A stretch of DNA of 64,000 nt from Devosia sp. 1566 (GTDB taxonomy: Bacteria > Pseudomonadota > Alphaproteobacteria > Rhizobiales > Devosiaceae): contig NZ_CP034767.1 of NCBI RefSeq assembly GCF_004005995.1, positions 1,798,001 through 1,862,000 on the forward strand, read 5' to 3'. The first letter of the stretch is position 1. Each line of letters starts with the position of its first letter. Shown in pieces: positions 56,217 through 64,000 of this stretch. The position numbers were made by a program, and so were the translations under genes. The notes under the pieces are model-generated. The model was not told the DNA's origin, did not search any database, and saw only the letters and a program-made list of their open reading frames with translations.

Positions 56217-59200
56217 ATGAAGATCGATCGCCGTTTCACTGCCGCCGCCGAGGACCGCTACGCGTCAATCGAATTCCGCTCCGCCACGAGCGAGATTCGC
56301 AATCCGGATGGCTCGGTCGTTTTCAAGCTCGAGAACATTGCGATTCCCGCAACCTGGAGCCAGGTCGCTGCCGACATTATTGCGCAGAAGTACTTCCGCA
56401 AGGCCGGTGTAGCCCGTGCGCTCAAGAAGGTTGAGGAAAACTCCGTCCCGTCCTGGCTGTGGCGCTCCGTCCCTGACGAAGCCGCGCTCGCCAAACTGCC
56501 GGAAGCCGAACGCTTCGGCTCGGAAATGGACTCGCGCCAAGTCTTTGATCGCCTTGCCGGCACCTGGACCTATTGGGGCTGGAAGGGCGGCTATTTCGAC
56601 AGCGAGGACGATGCCCGCGCCTTTTTTGACGAGCTCTGCTACATGCTCGCCACCCAGCGCGTCGCCCCCAACTCGCCGCAATGGTTCAACACCGGCCTGC
56701 ACTGGGCCTATGGCATCGATGGTCCCGGCCAGGGCCACTTCTATGTTGATCCCTTCACCCACAAGCTCGTGCAGTCTAGGAGCTCCTACGAACATCCCCA
56801 GCCGCATGCCTGTTTTATCCAGTCGGTCAACGACGACCTCGTCAATGATAACGGCATCATGGATCTTTGGGTGCGTGAAGCGCGCCTGTTCAAGTATGGC
56901 TCGGGCACCGGTACCAACTTCTCCAAGCTCCGTGGCGGTGGCGAAAAGCTTTCCGGCGGCGGCCGTTCTTCTGGCCTGATGAGCTTCCTCAAGATCGGTG
57001 ACCGTGCTGCCGGCGCCATCAAGTCGGGCGGCACCACCCGTCGCGCCGCCAAGATGGTGGTGATCGATATCGATCACCCCGATATCGAGGAATACATCAA
57101 CTGGAAGGTCAAGGAAGAACAGAAGGTCGCAGCGCTCGTGACCGGCTCCAAGACCGTCTCCAAGCACCTCAAGGCCATCATGAAGGCCTGCGTCAACTGC
57201 GAAGGCAATGGTGACGATTGCTTTGACGTGACCCTCAACCCCGCCCTCAAGCGCGAAGTGCGCGCCGCCAAAAAGGCGCTGGTGCCCGAGAACTACATCT
57301 ACCGCGTCATCCAGTTCGCCAAGCAGGGCTATACCGATCTCGAATTCCCCATCTACGACACCGATTGGGATTCCGAGGCCTACCTGACCGTGTCGGGCCA
57401 GAACTCCAACAATTCCGTCCGGGTCACCGACGACTTCCTCAAGGCGGTCGAAACCGATGGCGACTGGAACCTGACCGCCCGCAAGGATGGCAAGGTCACC
57501 AAGACCCTCAAGGCGCGCGATCTGTGGGAACAGGTCGGCTATGCCGCCTGGGCTTCGGCCGATCCCGGCATCCAGTACCACACCACCATTAATGAGTGGC
57601 ACACCTCGCCTGCGGCCGGCCCGATCAACGCGTCCAATCCGTGCTCGGAATACATGTTCCTCGACGACACCGCGTGCAATCTCGCTTCGGTGAACCTGCT
57701 GCCCTATCGCAACCCCGATAGCTCGTTCAACACCTCGGCCTATGAGCACACCGTCCGCCTTTGGACCATCGTGCTCGAAATCTCGGTGATGATGGCGCAG
57801 TTCCCCTCGCGCTCCATTGCCGAACGCTCGTTCGAATACCGCACGCTGGGCATCGGCTACGCCAATATCGGTGGCTTCCTGATGACCTCGGGCATTCCCT
57901 ATGACTCCGCCGAAGGCCGTGCCATTGCCGGTGCCGTCACCGCCATCCTGACCGGCGTCGCCTACGCCACCTCGGCCGAGATGGCCAAGGAGCTCGGCCC
58001 CTTCAAGGACTACAAGCGCAACGCCCCCCATATGCTGCGCGTCATCCGCAACCATCGCAACGCCGCCCATGGCAATGCCGAGGGCTATGAGGGTCTCTCC
58101 ATCACCCCCGTGCCGCTCGATCATGCCTCGCTGATTGACGCCAACCTCAGCGAGCGCGCCAAGCTCGCCTGGGACAATGCCCTCGCACTCGGCCAAGCCC
58201 ATGGCTATCGCAACGCCCAGGTTTCCGTGATCGCCCCCACCGGTACGATCGGCCTTGTCATGGATTGCGACACCACCGGCATCGAGCCCGATTTCGCCCT
58301 GGTGAAGTTCAAGAAGCTCGCCGGCGGCGGCTACTTCAAGATCATCAACCGTGCCGTGCCCCCGGCCCTGCGCACCCTTGGCTATTCGGAATCCCAGATT
58401 GCCGAAATGGAAGCCTATGCCGTGGGCCACGGCAATTTGAACCAGGCACCGGGCGTCAACCCGTCGACGCTGCGCGCCAAGGGTTTCACCGATGACAAGA
58501 TCGCCGCGCTCAACGCTGCGACCGCATCTGCCTTCGACATCAAGTTCATCTTCAACCAGTGGACCCTGGGTGTCGATTTCCTCAAGTCGCTCGGCGTCAC
58601 CGAAGAGCAGATGAACGACTTCTCGTTCGAGCTGCTGCCCTTCCTGGGTTTTTCCAAAAAGGACATCGAGGCGGCCAATATCCATGTTTGCGGCGCCATG
58701 ACCCTCGAAGGCGCGCCGCATCTCGAGGACGAGCATCTGCCCGTGTTCGATTGCGCCACCCCCTGCGGCAAGATCGGCAAGCGCTACCTGTCGGTGGAAT
58801 CGCATATCCTGATGATGGCGGCCGCTCAGCCCTTTATCTCGGGCGCCATTTCCAAGACCATCAACATGCCCAATGACGCGACCGTGGAGGACGCCAAGCA
58901 GGCTTACATGCTGTCCTGGCGCCTGGCGCTCAAGGCAAATGCGCTCTATCGCGATGGCTCCAAGCTCTCCCAGCCGCTCAACTCCTCCGTGCTCGCCGCT
59001 GCCGACGAGGATGAGGACGAGGATCACGTCGAGAACCTTGTCGCCATGAACGCCGATGCCCGCGTCCCCGCGATCGCCGAAAAGATCGTCGAGCGCATCA
59101 TCGAGCGCGAAGTGGAAGTGCGCTCGCGCGAAAAGATGCCCGATCGCCGCAAGGGCTACACCCAAAAGGCCGTGGTCGGTGGCCACAAGGTTTATGTGCG

Positions 59201-59936
59201 CACCGGCGAATACGATGATGGTCGTTTGGGCGAAATCTTCATCGACATGCACAAGGAAGGCGCCGCCTTCCGTGCCATGATGAACAACTTCGCCATCGCC
59301 ATTTCGCTGGGCCTGCAATATGGCGTGCCGCTGGACGAATATGTGGAGGCCTTTACCTTCACCCGCTTCGAGCCCGCTGGCATGGTGATGGGCAATGACC
59401 GGATCAAGAACGCGACCTCGATCCTCGATTACGTGTTCCGCGAACTCGCCGTTTCCTATCTCGACCGCGACGACCTCGCCCATGTGAACCCCGACAGCCC
59501 CACCTCGCTTTCAGGTGGCGTTGATGAGGAACACCATGCGCGCCACTCGGCTTCCGCCAGCCCGGCACCGGTTCCAGCCGAAAAGTTCGTGTCCCGCGGC
59601 ATGACCCGTGGCCGCACCCAGAACGCCTCGCTGATGCTGGTCCCCACCGCCCAGGCCGCGCACTACGCCGCCCCGGCCGCCTCCACCTCGACGGTGACCA
59701 CGCTGCGCTCGTCCACGGCCCTCAAGATCGACCCGACCCCGACTGCCCTCAACGCCGCCGAGCTCCACCCCATCCCAACCCCGCCCCCGTCCAAGGACAC
59801 GGGCGTGCTCCGCGCCGAAGCCCAGATGAAAGGCTATACCGGCGACCAATGCACCGAGTGCCACAACTTCACGATGGTCCGAAACGGCACATGTTTGAAG
59901 TGTGATACCTGCGGTACGACGACTGGTTGTAGTTAA
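56217..59936 (+). CDS. nrdJ: Adenosylcobalamin-dependent ribonucleoside-diphosphate reductase
   Basis: Class II ribonucleotide reductase that makes dNTPs without oxygen-dependent radical generation, 1239 residues. The catalytic core contains [21 protein letters not shown] near 475 (radical Cys and Glu) and [20 protein letters not shown] near 670, with KINMPND-like [11 protein letters not shown] near 880. The C-terminal 30 residues carry [10 protein letters not shown] and CLKCDTCG, the cysteine-rich tail that reduces the active site or binds zinc. Region 1110-1210 is Ala/Pro/Thr-rich linker. Length is normal for this family in alphaproteobacteria and no intein is visible. Accessory DNA begins directly after the stop. 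Confidence 0.96.
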   Translation: MKIDRRFTAAAEDRYASIEFRSATSEIRNPDGSVVFKLENIAIPATWSQVAADIIAQKYFRKAGVARALKKVEENSVPSWLWRSVPDEAALAKLPEAERFGSEMDSRQVFDRLAGTWTYWGWKGGYFDSEDDARAFFDELCYMLATQRVAPNSPQWFNTGLHWAYGIDGPGQGHFYVDPFTHKLVQSRSSYEHPQPHACFIQSVNDDLVNDNGIMDLWVREARLFKYGSGTGTNFSKLRGGGEKLSGGGRSSGLMSFLKIGDRAAGAIKSGGTTRRAAKMVVIDIDHPDIEEYINWKVKEEQKVAALVTGSKTVSKHLKAIMKACVNCEGNGDDCFDVTLNPALKREVRAAKKALVPENYIYRVIQFAKQGYTDLEFPIYDTDWDSEAYLTVSGQNSNNSVRVTDDFLKAVETDGDWNLTARKDGKVTKTLKARDLWEQVGYAAWASADPGIQYHTTINEWHTSPAAGPINASNPCSEYMFLDDTACNLASVNLLPYRNPDSSFNTSAYEHTVRLWTIVLEISVMMAQFPSRSIAERSFEYRTLGIGYANIGGFLMTSGIPYDSAEGRAIAGAVTAILTGVAYATSAEMAKELGPFKDYKRNAPHMLRVIRNHRNAAHGNAEGYEGLSITPVPLDHASLIDANLSERAKLAWDNALALGQAHGYRNAQVSVIAPTGTIGLVMDCDTTGIEPDFALVKFKKLAGGGYFKIINRAVPPALRTLGYSESQIAEMEAYAVGHGNLNQAPGVNPSTLRAKGFTDDKIAALNAATASAFDIKFIFNQWTLGVDFLKSLGVTEEQMNDFSFELLPFLGFSKKDIEAANIHVCGAMTLEGAPHLEDEHLPVFDCATPCGKIGKRYLSVESHILMMAAAQPFISGAISKTINMPNDATVEDAKQAYMLSWRLALKANALYRDGSKLSQPLNSSVLAAADEDEDEDHVENLVAMNADARVPAIAEKIVERIIEREVEVRSREKMPDRRKGYTQKAVVGGHKVYVRTGEYDDGRLGEIFIDMHKEGAAFRAMMNNFAIAISLGLQYGVPLDEYVEAFTFTRFEPAGMVMGNDRIKNATSILDYVFRELAVSYLDRDDLAHVNPDSPTSLSGGVDEEHHARHSASASPAPVPAEKFVSRGMTRGRTQNASLMLVPTAQAAHYAAPAASTSTVTTLRSSTALKIDPTPTALNAAELHPIPTPPPSKDTGVLRAEAQMKGYTGDQCTECHNFTMVRNGTCLKCDTCGTTTGCS

Positions 59937-59950
59937 ACTAACGCCATTGA

Positions 59951-60158
59951 TTGGTGGTGAACTTCGCAAAATTCTGCCCTTTGAAACAATGTTCTGCCCT
60001 GTCGAACGATCCACAAGGCATTGTTGGTGAATAAGCTAAGTTGTGGTCGAGGAGCCAATGTTCTGGGCTGCATAGCGGACGGATGGTGAGAGACCCAAAG
60101 TTGTGAATTCGGCCTCAGAGTTCTGAACTGGCCTAAACAGTCTGAAGTGGTTGTTCGA
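59951..60158. repeat. Array of about 20-bp degenerate direct repeats, transposon-end-like
   Basis: Units begin at 59971 (attctgccctttgaaacaat), 59991 (gttctgccctgtcgaacgat), 60040 (gttgtggtcgaggagccaat), 60060 (gttctgggctgcatagcgga), 60100 (gttgtgaattcggcctcaga), 60120 (gttctgaactggcctaaaca) and 60139 (agtctgaagtggttgttcga), with weaker ones near 59951, 60023 and 60080. Spacing is about 20 bp within each half. The shared core is RTTSTGRRCT. Such arrays are the transposase-binding sites at Tn7- and Tn5053-type ends, and a TniQ-family gene lies 1.4 kb away. No open frame crosses this stretch. Confidence 0.6.
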
Positions 60159-60284
60159 ATTATCTAAACGGCGGCGAGATATTTCTCGCCGCCTAGTACC
60201 TGAAAGAACATTTAGTGAACCTGCGTTTTTGCCCGTGAGTTGAGGCTTGGAAACTGGTCGCTCACAACCAAAAGGATAACTCCT

Positions 60285-60374
60285 GTGAAAAGACTCGTTT
60301 TCTGTTTTGACGGTAGCTGGAACCGCATCGATGCCGCTTACCCCACCAATGTCCTATTCACTGCCCATGAATAG
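60285..60374 (+). pseudogene. DUF2235 gene fragment cut by IS3-family element
   Basis: A GTG at 60285, behind AAAGGA, opens a frame reading MKRLVFCFDGSWNRIDAAYP and then TNVLFTA. This is the beginning of DUF2235 alpha/beta-hydrolase-like proteins (KRLxFCFDGTWN), a family that includes type VI secretion phospholipase effectors. At 60368 the IS begins and the frame stops at 60374 inside it. The rest of the gene is absent on the other side of the IS, so it was deleted rather than merely interrupted. Confidence 0.75.
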
Positions 60375-60394
60375 CCCCTAGATTTGTAGACGCC
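60368..60394 (+). repeat. Left terminal inverted repeat of IS3-family element
   Basis: Begins tgaatagcccctagatttgt. Compared with the right end read in reverse complement (61587 down to 61561) it matches at 22 of 27 positions, including the first 11. Confidence 0.88.
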
Positions 60395-60426
60395 TTCTTC
60401 CCTAATTTTGAGGCAAGGAGGCCTGC

Positions 60427-60696
60427 ATGGGCAAAAGCAATTTCACTGACGAGTTCAGGCGCGATGCGGTGCGTCAGATCATCGAGCGGGGCTATCCGGT
60501 TTCGGAGGTTTCGAAGCGTTTGGGGGTGAGTGCCCACTCGCTTTATGAGTGGCGCAAGAAGTATGGCGGGGCGATCGACAAGGGCGATGAACAGTCCGAA
60601 GAGATCCGGCGGCTCAAGCGCGAACTGGTGCGGGTCACCGAGGAGCGCGACATCCTAAAAAAAGCGGCCGCGTACTTCGCCAGGGATGCAAAGTGA
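60427..60696 (+). CDS. IS3-family transposase OrfA
   Basis: An 89-residue protein with the helix-turn-helix of IS3 OrfA (TDEFRRDAVRQIIERG near 6, VSEVSKRLGVSAHSLYEWRKK near 25) and a C-terminal leucine-zipper-like helix (EEIRRLKRELVRVTEERDIL). A strong AAGGAGG lies before the ATG. It binds the element ends and dimerises. It overlaps orfB by 4 bp; the slippery A7 at 60657 allows a fused OrfAB. Confidence 0.95.
   Translation: MGKSNFTDEFRRDAVRQIIERGYPVSEVSKRLGVSAHSLYEWRKKYGGAIDKGDEQSEEIRRLKRELVRVTEERDILKKAAAYFARDAK
60657..60664 (+). promoter_or_regulatory. Slippery A7G site for -1 frameshift (OrfAB)
   Basis: Seven A then G (60657-60664). Moving one base back from orfA enters the orfB frame, which is open from here through 60693, so a single OrfAB transposase can be made, as in other IS3 elements. 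Confidence 0.8.
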
Positions 60697-61553
60697 GGTA
60701 CGCGTTCGTTGCCGAGCATCGTCAGCAGTTCTCGGTGCGCACCATGTGTCGGTGCCTGCGCATCCACCCCAGCGGCTTTTATGCGTGGATCAAAACGCCA
60801 ATGAGCAAACGGGCCCAGGAAGACATCCGTCAGACCCGGCTGATCGAGGACGCCTGGAGCCAGAGCGGCAAAGTCTATGGCTACCGCAAGCTGCATGACG
60901 ACCTGCTTGATCAGGGCGAGACCAGTTGTGCCAACCGCATCGCCCGCCTGGCCAGACTGGCTGGGGTCAAGGCCCAGATCGGTTATCGGCGCCGAGCTGG
61001 CACCTATGGCGGCAAACCATCGGTGGTGATCGACAACACCCTGAACCGGCAGTTCGACGTCGCTGCACCCGATACCGCCTGGGTGACCGACATCACCTAT
61101 ATCAGGACCACGGAGGGCTTTGCCTATCTGGCCGTGGTCATCGATCTGTTCTCGCGCCGCGTCATCGGCTGGTCATTGCAAAGCCGGCAGACCAGCGAGG
61201 TCGTCTTGCAGGCTCTTCACATGGCGGTCTGGCGCCGCAAGCCACACAACACGGTGCTGGTCCATTCTGACCAGGGCTCCCAGTTCACCAGCATGGATTG
61301 GGCCAGCTTCCTGCGGCACCACAATCTGGTTCACTCAATGAGCCGGCGCGGAAACTGCCACGACAATGCTGTAGCTGAGAGCTTCTTCAATCTGCTCAAG
61401 CGCGAGAGGATCAGGCGCCGCACCTATCGAACGCGGGACGAAGCCCGCCAGGATGTGTTCGATTACATCGAGATGTTCTACAATCCGACCCGTAAGCATG
61501 TCCGCAACGGCATGCTATCGCCCGTCGAGTTCGAGAAACGGCACCAAATCTAA
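60693..61553 (+). CDS. IS3-family transposase OrfB (DDE integrase domain)
   Basis: A 286-residue rve-type catalytic protein. An N-terminal HTH_21 region contains IHPSGFYAWIKTP and KVYGYRKLHDDL. The DDE triad appears as Asp in WVTDITYIRTTEGF near 125, Asp in VLVHSDQGSQFTS near 190 and Glu in NCHDNAVAESFFNLLK near 227. It starts at GTG 60693 when read alone, but is normally made as OrfAB by frameshift. The stop is 34 bp before the right end of the element. Confidence 0.95.
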   Translation: MRYAFVAEHRQQFSVRTMCRCLRIHPSGFYAWIKTPMSKRAQEDIRQTRLIEDAWSQSGKVYGYRKLHDDLLDQGETSCANRIARLARLAGVKAQIGYRRRAGTYGGKPSVVIDNTLNRQFDVAAPDTAWVTDITYIRTTEGFAYLAVVIDLFSRRVIGWSLQSRQTSEVVLQALHMAVWRRKPHNTVLVHSDQGSQFTSMDWASFLRHHNLVHSMSRRGNCHDNAVAESFFNLLKRERIRRRTYRTRDEARQDVFDYIEMFYNPTRKHVRNGMLSPVEFEKRHQI

Positions 61554-61560
61554 CCCCGAA

Positions 61561-61587
61561 GGTGTCTACAGAACGTGGGGCTATTCA
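61561..61587 (-). repeat. Right terminal inverted repeat of IS3-family element
   Basis: Ends gtggggctattca. The GTG start of the following TniQ-like frame (61562) lies inside this repeat. Confidence 0.88.
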
Positions 61588-63361
61588 GAGATCTGTTGAT
61601 CGAGGTGAACGTCAGCAAGTCGTCGAACTTGCTCAGCTTGGAGGAGCAGAACCTTCAGAACTCCTTCGCTTCACGCCCGTAGCGCTGGAGCGTAAAGGGT
61701 TTCACACTCTCGGCGATGAGATTGTGGGCTATCGCGGGGTCAACCGTACGTTCTTCCGCTTCTGCCCTCATTGTGTTGCCGAGGACATTAAGACCTTCCC
61801 GGGCCCTGTCGGAGCTCGTCCATGGTTGCGGCTGGAATGGACTGTCGGCCATTTCAGGTCGTGCGATACCCACGAAGTGTATCTCGCCAACACGACGCCG
61901 GTTCGGCGACGCTTCGAACCGTTCGATTTCAGCGAAACCATCGCGACCTTTATCAGCGATATCGAGCACTATCGATCTGTCGCTGAACGAGCGGCCCCTT
62001 CACCTTTCCAGACCTGGATGGCTGCCAGGTGGGGTGGTCAGAAAGATCCCGCGAACTGGTTGGATCAGTTTCCGTTTTATGTTGCCGCCGAATGGTGTGA
62101 GGCGCTTGGTATCTCCGCGCTTCATTCGCCAAAGGTGCGAACCTCGCAACTTACCGAACGCGATTGGGCAGAAGCCGGCAACGCTGGCTTCAACATTGCA
62201 TTTCAGGGAGCGCCGGCAATTGAAGAACTGCTCGCGCGCCTGAACGAAGGGCAACGTGAGACTCGGGGGTTTTGGGGCGTCCACGACACATATGGCTACG
62301 CCTACAAGTTTTTGATGCGCACGCTCGAAGACGAGGATTTTAGCCGGATCCGCGATCTTGTTCGCAATTTTGCTAACAGGACCATGCCTCTCGAACCTGG
62401 ATCCGATGTGCTGGGTGTAGCCATTGCTGACCCCGGCGTTGTCACTGTCCGGTCCGCTGCCAAACAATCCGGTGTTCACGATCGGACCATCAGGCGCATT
62501 TTCGACCGCAAGGGGCTCGCGCCAGCCGCCTTTGACGATAATTTGCGTAATCATCGAGTGACGGTATCCTCTGGCGACGTCAAAGCGATGCTTGATAAGT
62601 TGAAGGGGGCCATCAGCGGTCCGGAGGTGTCGAGACGCTTCGCCATTCCGCGGCTTCACCTTAATGCCTTGCGCAAAGTTGGTGCGTTGCCCACCGCTAC
62701 CCAGTCCGAAAATACGCCGCACGCCAAACACCGGTTTTCCCTTAATGACGTCGACAGCATGTTGGAAAGAATGTTCGCCGGTGCGGAGGACGTTGCCGCT
62801 CCAACGGATCGTCAGTTGCCGGTAATGGATTGCAGACATGTAGCCGGCGCCAGCCTTGAGACTGTGTTGACTTCGGTTTTCGATGGCACCCTGACTTGGA
62901 AAGGTCGACTTGCCGGGCGCTCGGGCTACTCCGCTTTGCTGCTTGACGCAGATGAATTGATTGAACGGGTGAGAACAGAACCCGTCCTTGTAAATTGCCT
63001 TAAGTCGGATCTCCCTTCCCTGATTCCCGGTCTCAGTCCCCTCGCGATCGAACCGCTTGTTGCTGCTGGCATCCTCATTACGGCAACGGAATTTAGTCGG
63101 AACGCGCGTCGAAAGGTTCCAGTGGTTCTCCGAACGAGCGTCGACGATTTCAACCGACGGTATGTCTGCCTTGGCGGCTTGGTCAAATCCACCGGCCTGC
63201 ATTTCAAGCAGGTCCAATCGGTACTCTCACGCCATCGAATTACCCCAGCTTTCGAGCCGGATGAGATGAAGGTTTGGTTATACAATCGTCAGAAGCTGCG
63301 GCCTCTGGTCGAGTCCGAACCGAACGTCTGGGCAAACGAGCAGGATGAGGCGCCGATCTGA
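61562..63361 (+). CDS. N-terminally truncated TniQ-family protein fused to IS end
   Basis: A 599-residue open frame whose first nine residues are coded by the IS right end. After it the protein is TniQ-like: FFRFCPHCVAEDI near 65 and LRLEWTVGHFRSCDTHEVYL near 88 form the zinc-binding CPxC...C..H pattern. TniQ normally has some 50 further residues upstream, so the real N-terminus is lost. The long C-terminal part (270-590) contains several helix-turn-helix-like stretches, for example RSAAKQSGVHDRTIRRIFDR near 296. TniQ proteins guide target choice in Tn7/Tn5053-type transposition. No good ribosome site precedes the GTG, so expression is doubtful. Confidence 0.72.
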   Translation: MSTERGAIQRSVDRGERQQVVELAQLGGAEPSELLRFTPVALERKGFHTLGDEIVGYRGVNRTFFRFCPHCVAEDIKTFPGPVGARPWLRLEWTVGHFRSCDTHEVYLANTTPVRRRFEPFDFSETIATFISDIEHYRSVAERAAPSPFQTWMAARWGGQKDPANWLDQFPFYVAAEWCEALGISALHSPKVRTSQLTERDWAEAGNAGFNIAFQGAPAIEELLARLNEGQRETRGFWGVHDTYGYAYKFLMRTLEDEDFSRIRDLVRNFANRTMPLEPGSDVLGVAIADPGVVTVRSAAKQSGVHDRTIRRIFDRKGLAPAAFDDNLRNHRVTVSSGDVKAMLDKLKGAISGPEVSRRFAIPRLHLNALRKVGALPTATQSENTPHAKHRFSLNDVDSMLERMFAGAEDVAAPTDRQLPVMDCRHVAGASLETVLTSVFDGTLTWKGRLAGRSGYSALLLDADELIERVRTEPVLVNCLKSDLPSLIPGLSPLAIEPLVAAGILITATEFSRNARRKVPVVLRTSVDDFNRRYVCLGGLVKSTGLHFKQVQSVLSRHRITPAFEPDEMKVWLYNRQKLRPLVESEPNVWANEQDEAPI

Positions 63362-63512
63362 TGTGATTTCGCAATTGCGCTTGAGCATAGCGCTTCCGAG
63401 GCATTGCCCAGCCTATCCCTGGTCAAGGATCAAGCACCGGTGCGGCGATGCATTTTTCTAAGAGATTCGTAGCAGTATATCAGTTCGACAGCGTCGCAGT
63501 CCCCAGCACCCA
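63362..63512. other. Intergenic stretch after the TniQ-like gene
   Basis: No gene, hairpin or repeat that I can support lies here. The right end of any transposon should be sought beyond this point. Confidence 0.4.
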
Positions 63513-63830
63513 TCATGATTCCGATATTGCAGCACTGCGTTCGAATACCTCGATCACCGGCCGCTCTGGATCCGGGTCCACGCGGGCGGCCGGATGCCGG
63601 GTAGATTGCATATTGGACGATGTAGTTCTGGTGGAGTCCGCGAAATTCGGGCAACTCGACAGGATGCATTCCGGCATGAGCGAGCTCCATGAATTCGGTC
63701 CAGATCGCGACAGGCAAGGTTCCACCACCCGCGGATCGTCGTCCCGACCGAGCCAAACGCCGTGATGACGTTCGCCGTGTAGCTGACGAAGCTTGCATCT
63801 CTGGAGTTCTGGCTTTGTGCAAAGACTTGA
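63513..63830 (-). pseudogene. Frameshifted remnant of class A penicillin-binding protein C-terminus
   Basis: Reading the minus strand in three successive frames gives QNSRDASFVSYTANVITA (from 63811), then VWLGRDDDPR, then GGTLPVAIWTEFMELAHAG and MHPVELPEF. This is the C-terminal end of a PBP1A-type transpeptidase, where the three pieces are normally continuous. A later frame holds DPERPVIEVFERSAAISES, a plausible tail. At least two frameshifts separate the pieces, so the gene is dead. The rest of the gene is not visible. The intact mrcA is at 39.8-42.3 kb, so this is a second, foreign or duplicated copy. Confidence 0.8.
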
Positions 63831-64000
63831 GAGTTGCCTAGAGTTTGTGCATTGCGCCGGTCATCTGACTGGTCACATGCGAGGCGCAAGAAGGGCCTTG
63901 GCCGAACACATGAAAAGTTTTCATGTGAACGTCTGCTTCGGGATGGTGAGAAAGCAGCCGGAATAGCGGTTACGGGCCGACCTCTGCCGCCTCCGGCCGT
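63831..64000. other. Window end without a supported gene
   Basis: Apart from a 21-bp inverted repeat (63907-63927) I see no coding sequence here with a good start or family match. Confidence 0.4.
63907..63927. promoter_or_regulatory. 21-bp perfect inverted repeat
   Basis: Two 10-bp arms (cacatgaaaa and ttttcatgtg) flank a single G. The sequence could be a repressor operator or a small hairpin. No gene with a clear start follows within the window, so its target is unknown. Confidence 0.35.

Larger units (their letters stand above)
60368..61587 (+). mobile_element. Complete IS3-family insertion sequence (about 1220 bp)
   Basis: The element begins TGAATAGCCCC and ends GGGGCTATTCA, with 27-bp imperfect terminal inverted repeats and 5'-TG...CA-3' ends as in IS3. 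It carries two overlapping frames, orfA (60427-60696) and orfB (60693-61553), and a run of seven A for -1 frameshifting. The DDE residues in orfB are intact, so it may be active. The flanks (gccca before, gagat after) show no direct repeat, so no target-site duplication remains. Confidence 0.92.

Noticed and set aside
56265..59483. 1072-codon minus-strand frame opposite nrdJ
   Set aside because: Antisense shadow of the conserved nrdJ frame in GC-rich DNA.

Overview
The window is high-GC, gene-dense DNA typical of an alphaproteobacterium of the order Hyphomicrobiales; gene content and protein style suggest a Devosia-like (Devosiaceae) genome. This is inferred from the divK-pleD pair next to a DUF3572 gene, the NDUFA12 and DUF2155 genes between nrdJ and the acc genes, the gatC/gatA and gatB arrangement, a pyrB gene followed by a dihydroorotase homologue lacking its metal-binding histidines, and a candidate EcfG-type promoter. 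No rRNA, tRNA or CRISPR array was recognised.

From 1 to about 59.9 kb the sequence is chromosomal housekeeping DNA. In order: a partial AI-2E-type permease; purM-purN; an exported nucleosidase; a DMT permease; gatB-yqhA; an acetyltransferase and chorismate mutase; a gatC-GNAT-secreted protein-gatA operon; ruvX; pyrB with a pseudo-dihydroorotase; plsY; dprA; topA; a membrane dipeptidase; rnr, a DUF983 gene and rpmG; pleD and divK with the DUF3572 gene; ridA; a run of lipid or envelope-like genes (GDPD, DUF482, a fatty-acid-hydroxylase/SDR fusion); a HIT protein; a DUF1275 permease; a giant AsmA-like protein; bcp; an M23 peptidase; prfB, which needs a programmed +1 frameshift; a small cytochrome c; a degenerate deformylase; mrcA; amiC; rne; an aminotransferase; a DsbA-like protein; aroQ; accB-accC-aat with an aph(3')-like kinase; an SPW-repeat membrane protein; DUF2155 and NDUFA12; and the B12-dependent ribonucleotide reductase nrdJ.

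The last 4 kb (59.94-64.0 kb) is different: sparse, AT-richer and broken. Immediately after nrdJ lies an array of roughly 20-bp degenerate direct repeats that looks like the binding-site array at the end of a Tn7/Tn5053-type transposon. It is followed by the first 27 codons of a DUF2235 gene, cut by a complete IS3-family element (60368-61587) with no target-site duplication. On the other side of the IS is an N-terminally truncated TniQ-family protein whose start codon now lies inside the IS terminal repeat. A frameshifted remnant of a class A penicillin-binding protein C-terminus lies beyond it. I read this as a decayed accessory island at the 3' side of nrdJ.

Genes likely to work together are purM/purN (purine synthesis), gatC/gatA/gatB (tRNA amidation), accB/accC (acetyl-CoA carboxylase) with aat, divK/pleD (cell polarity and c-di-GMP), and mrcA/amiC/M23 peptidase (peptidoglycan). 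Points most worth a second look are the repeat array plus TniQ remnant, the hydroxylase-SDR fusion, the degenerate deformylase beside mrcA, the two-palindrome element after rpmG, and the strong palindrome just upstream of rnr.
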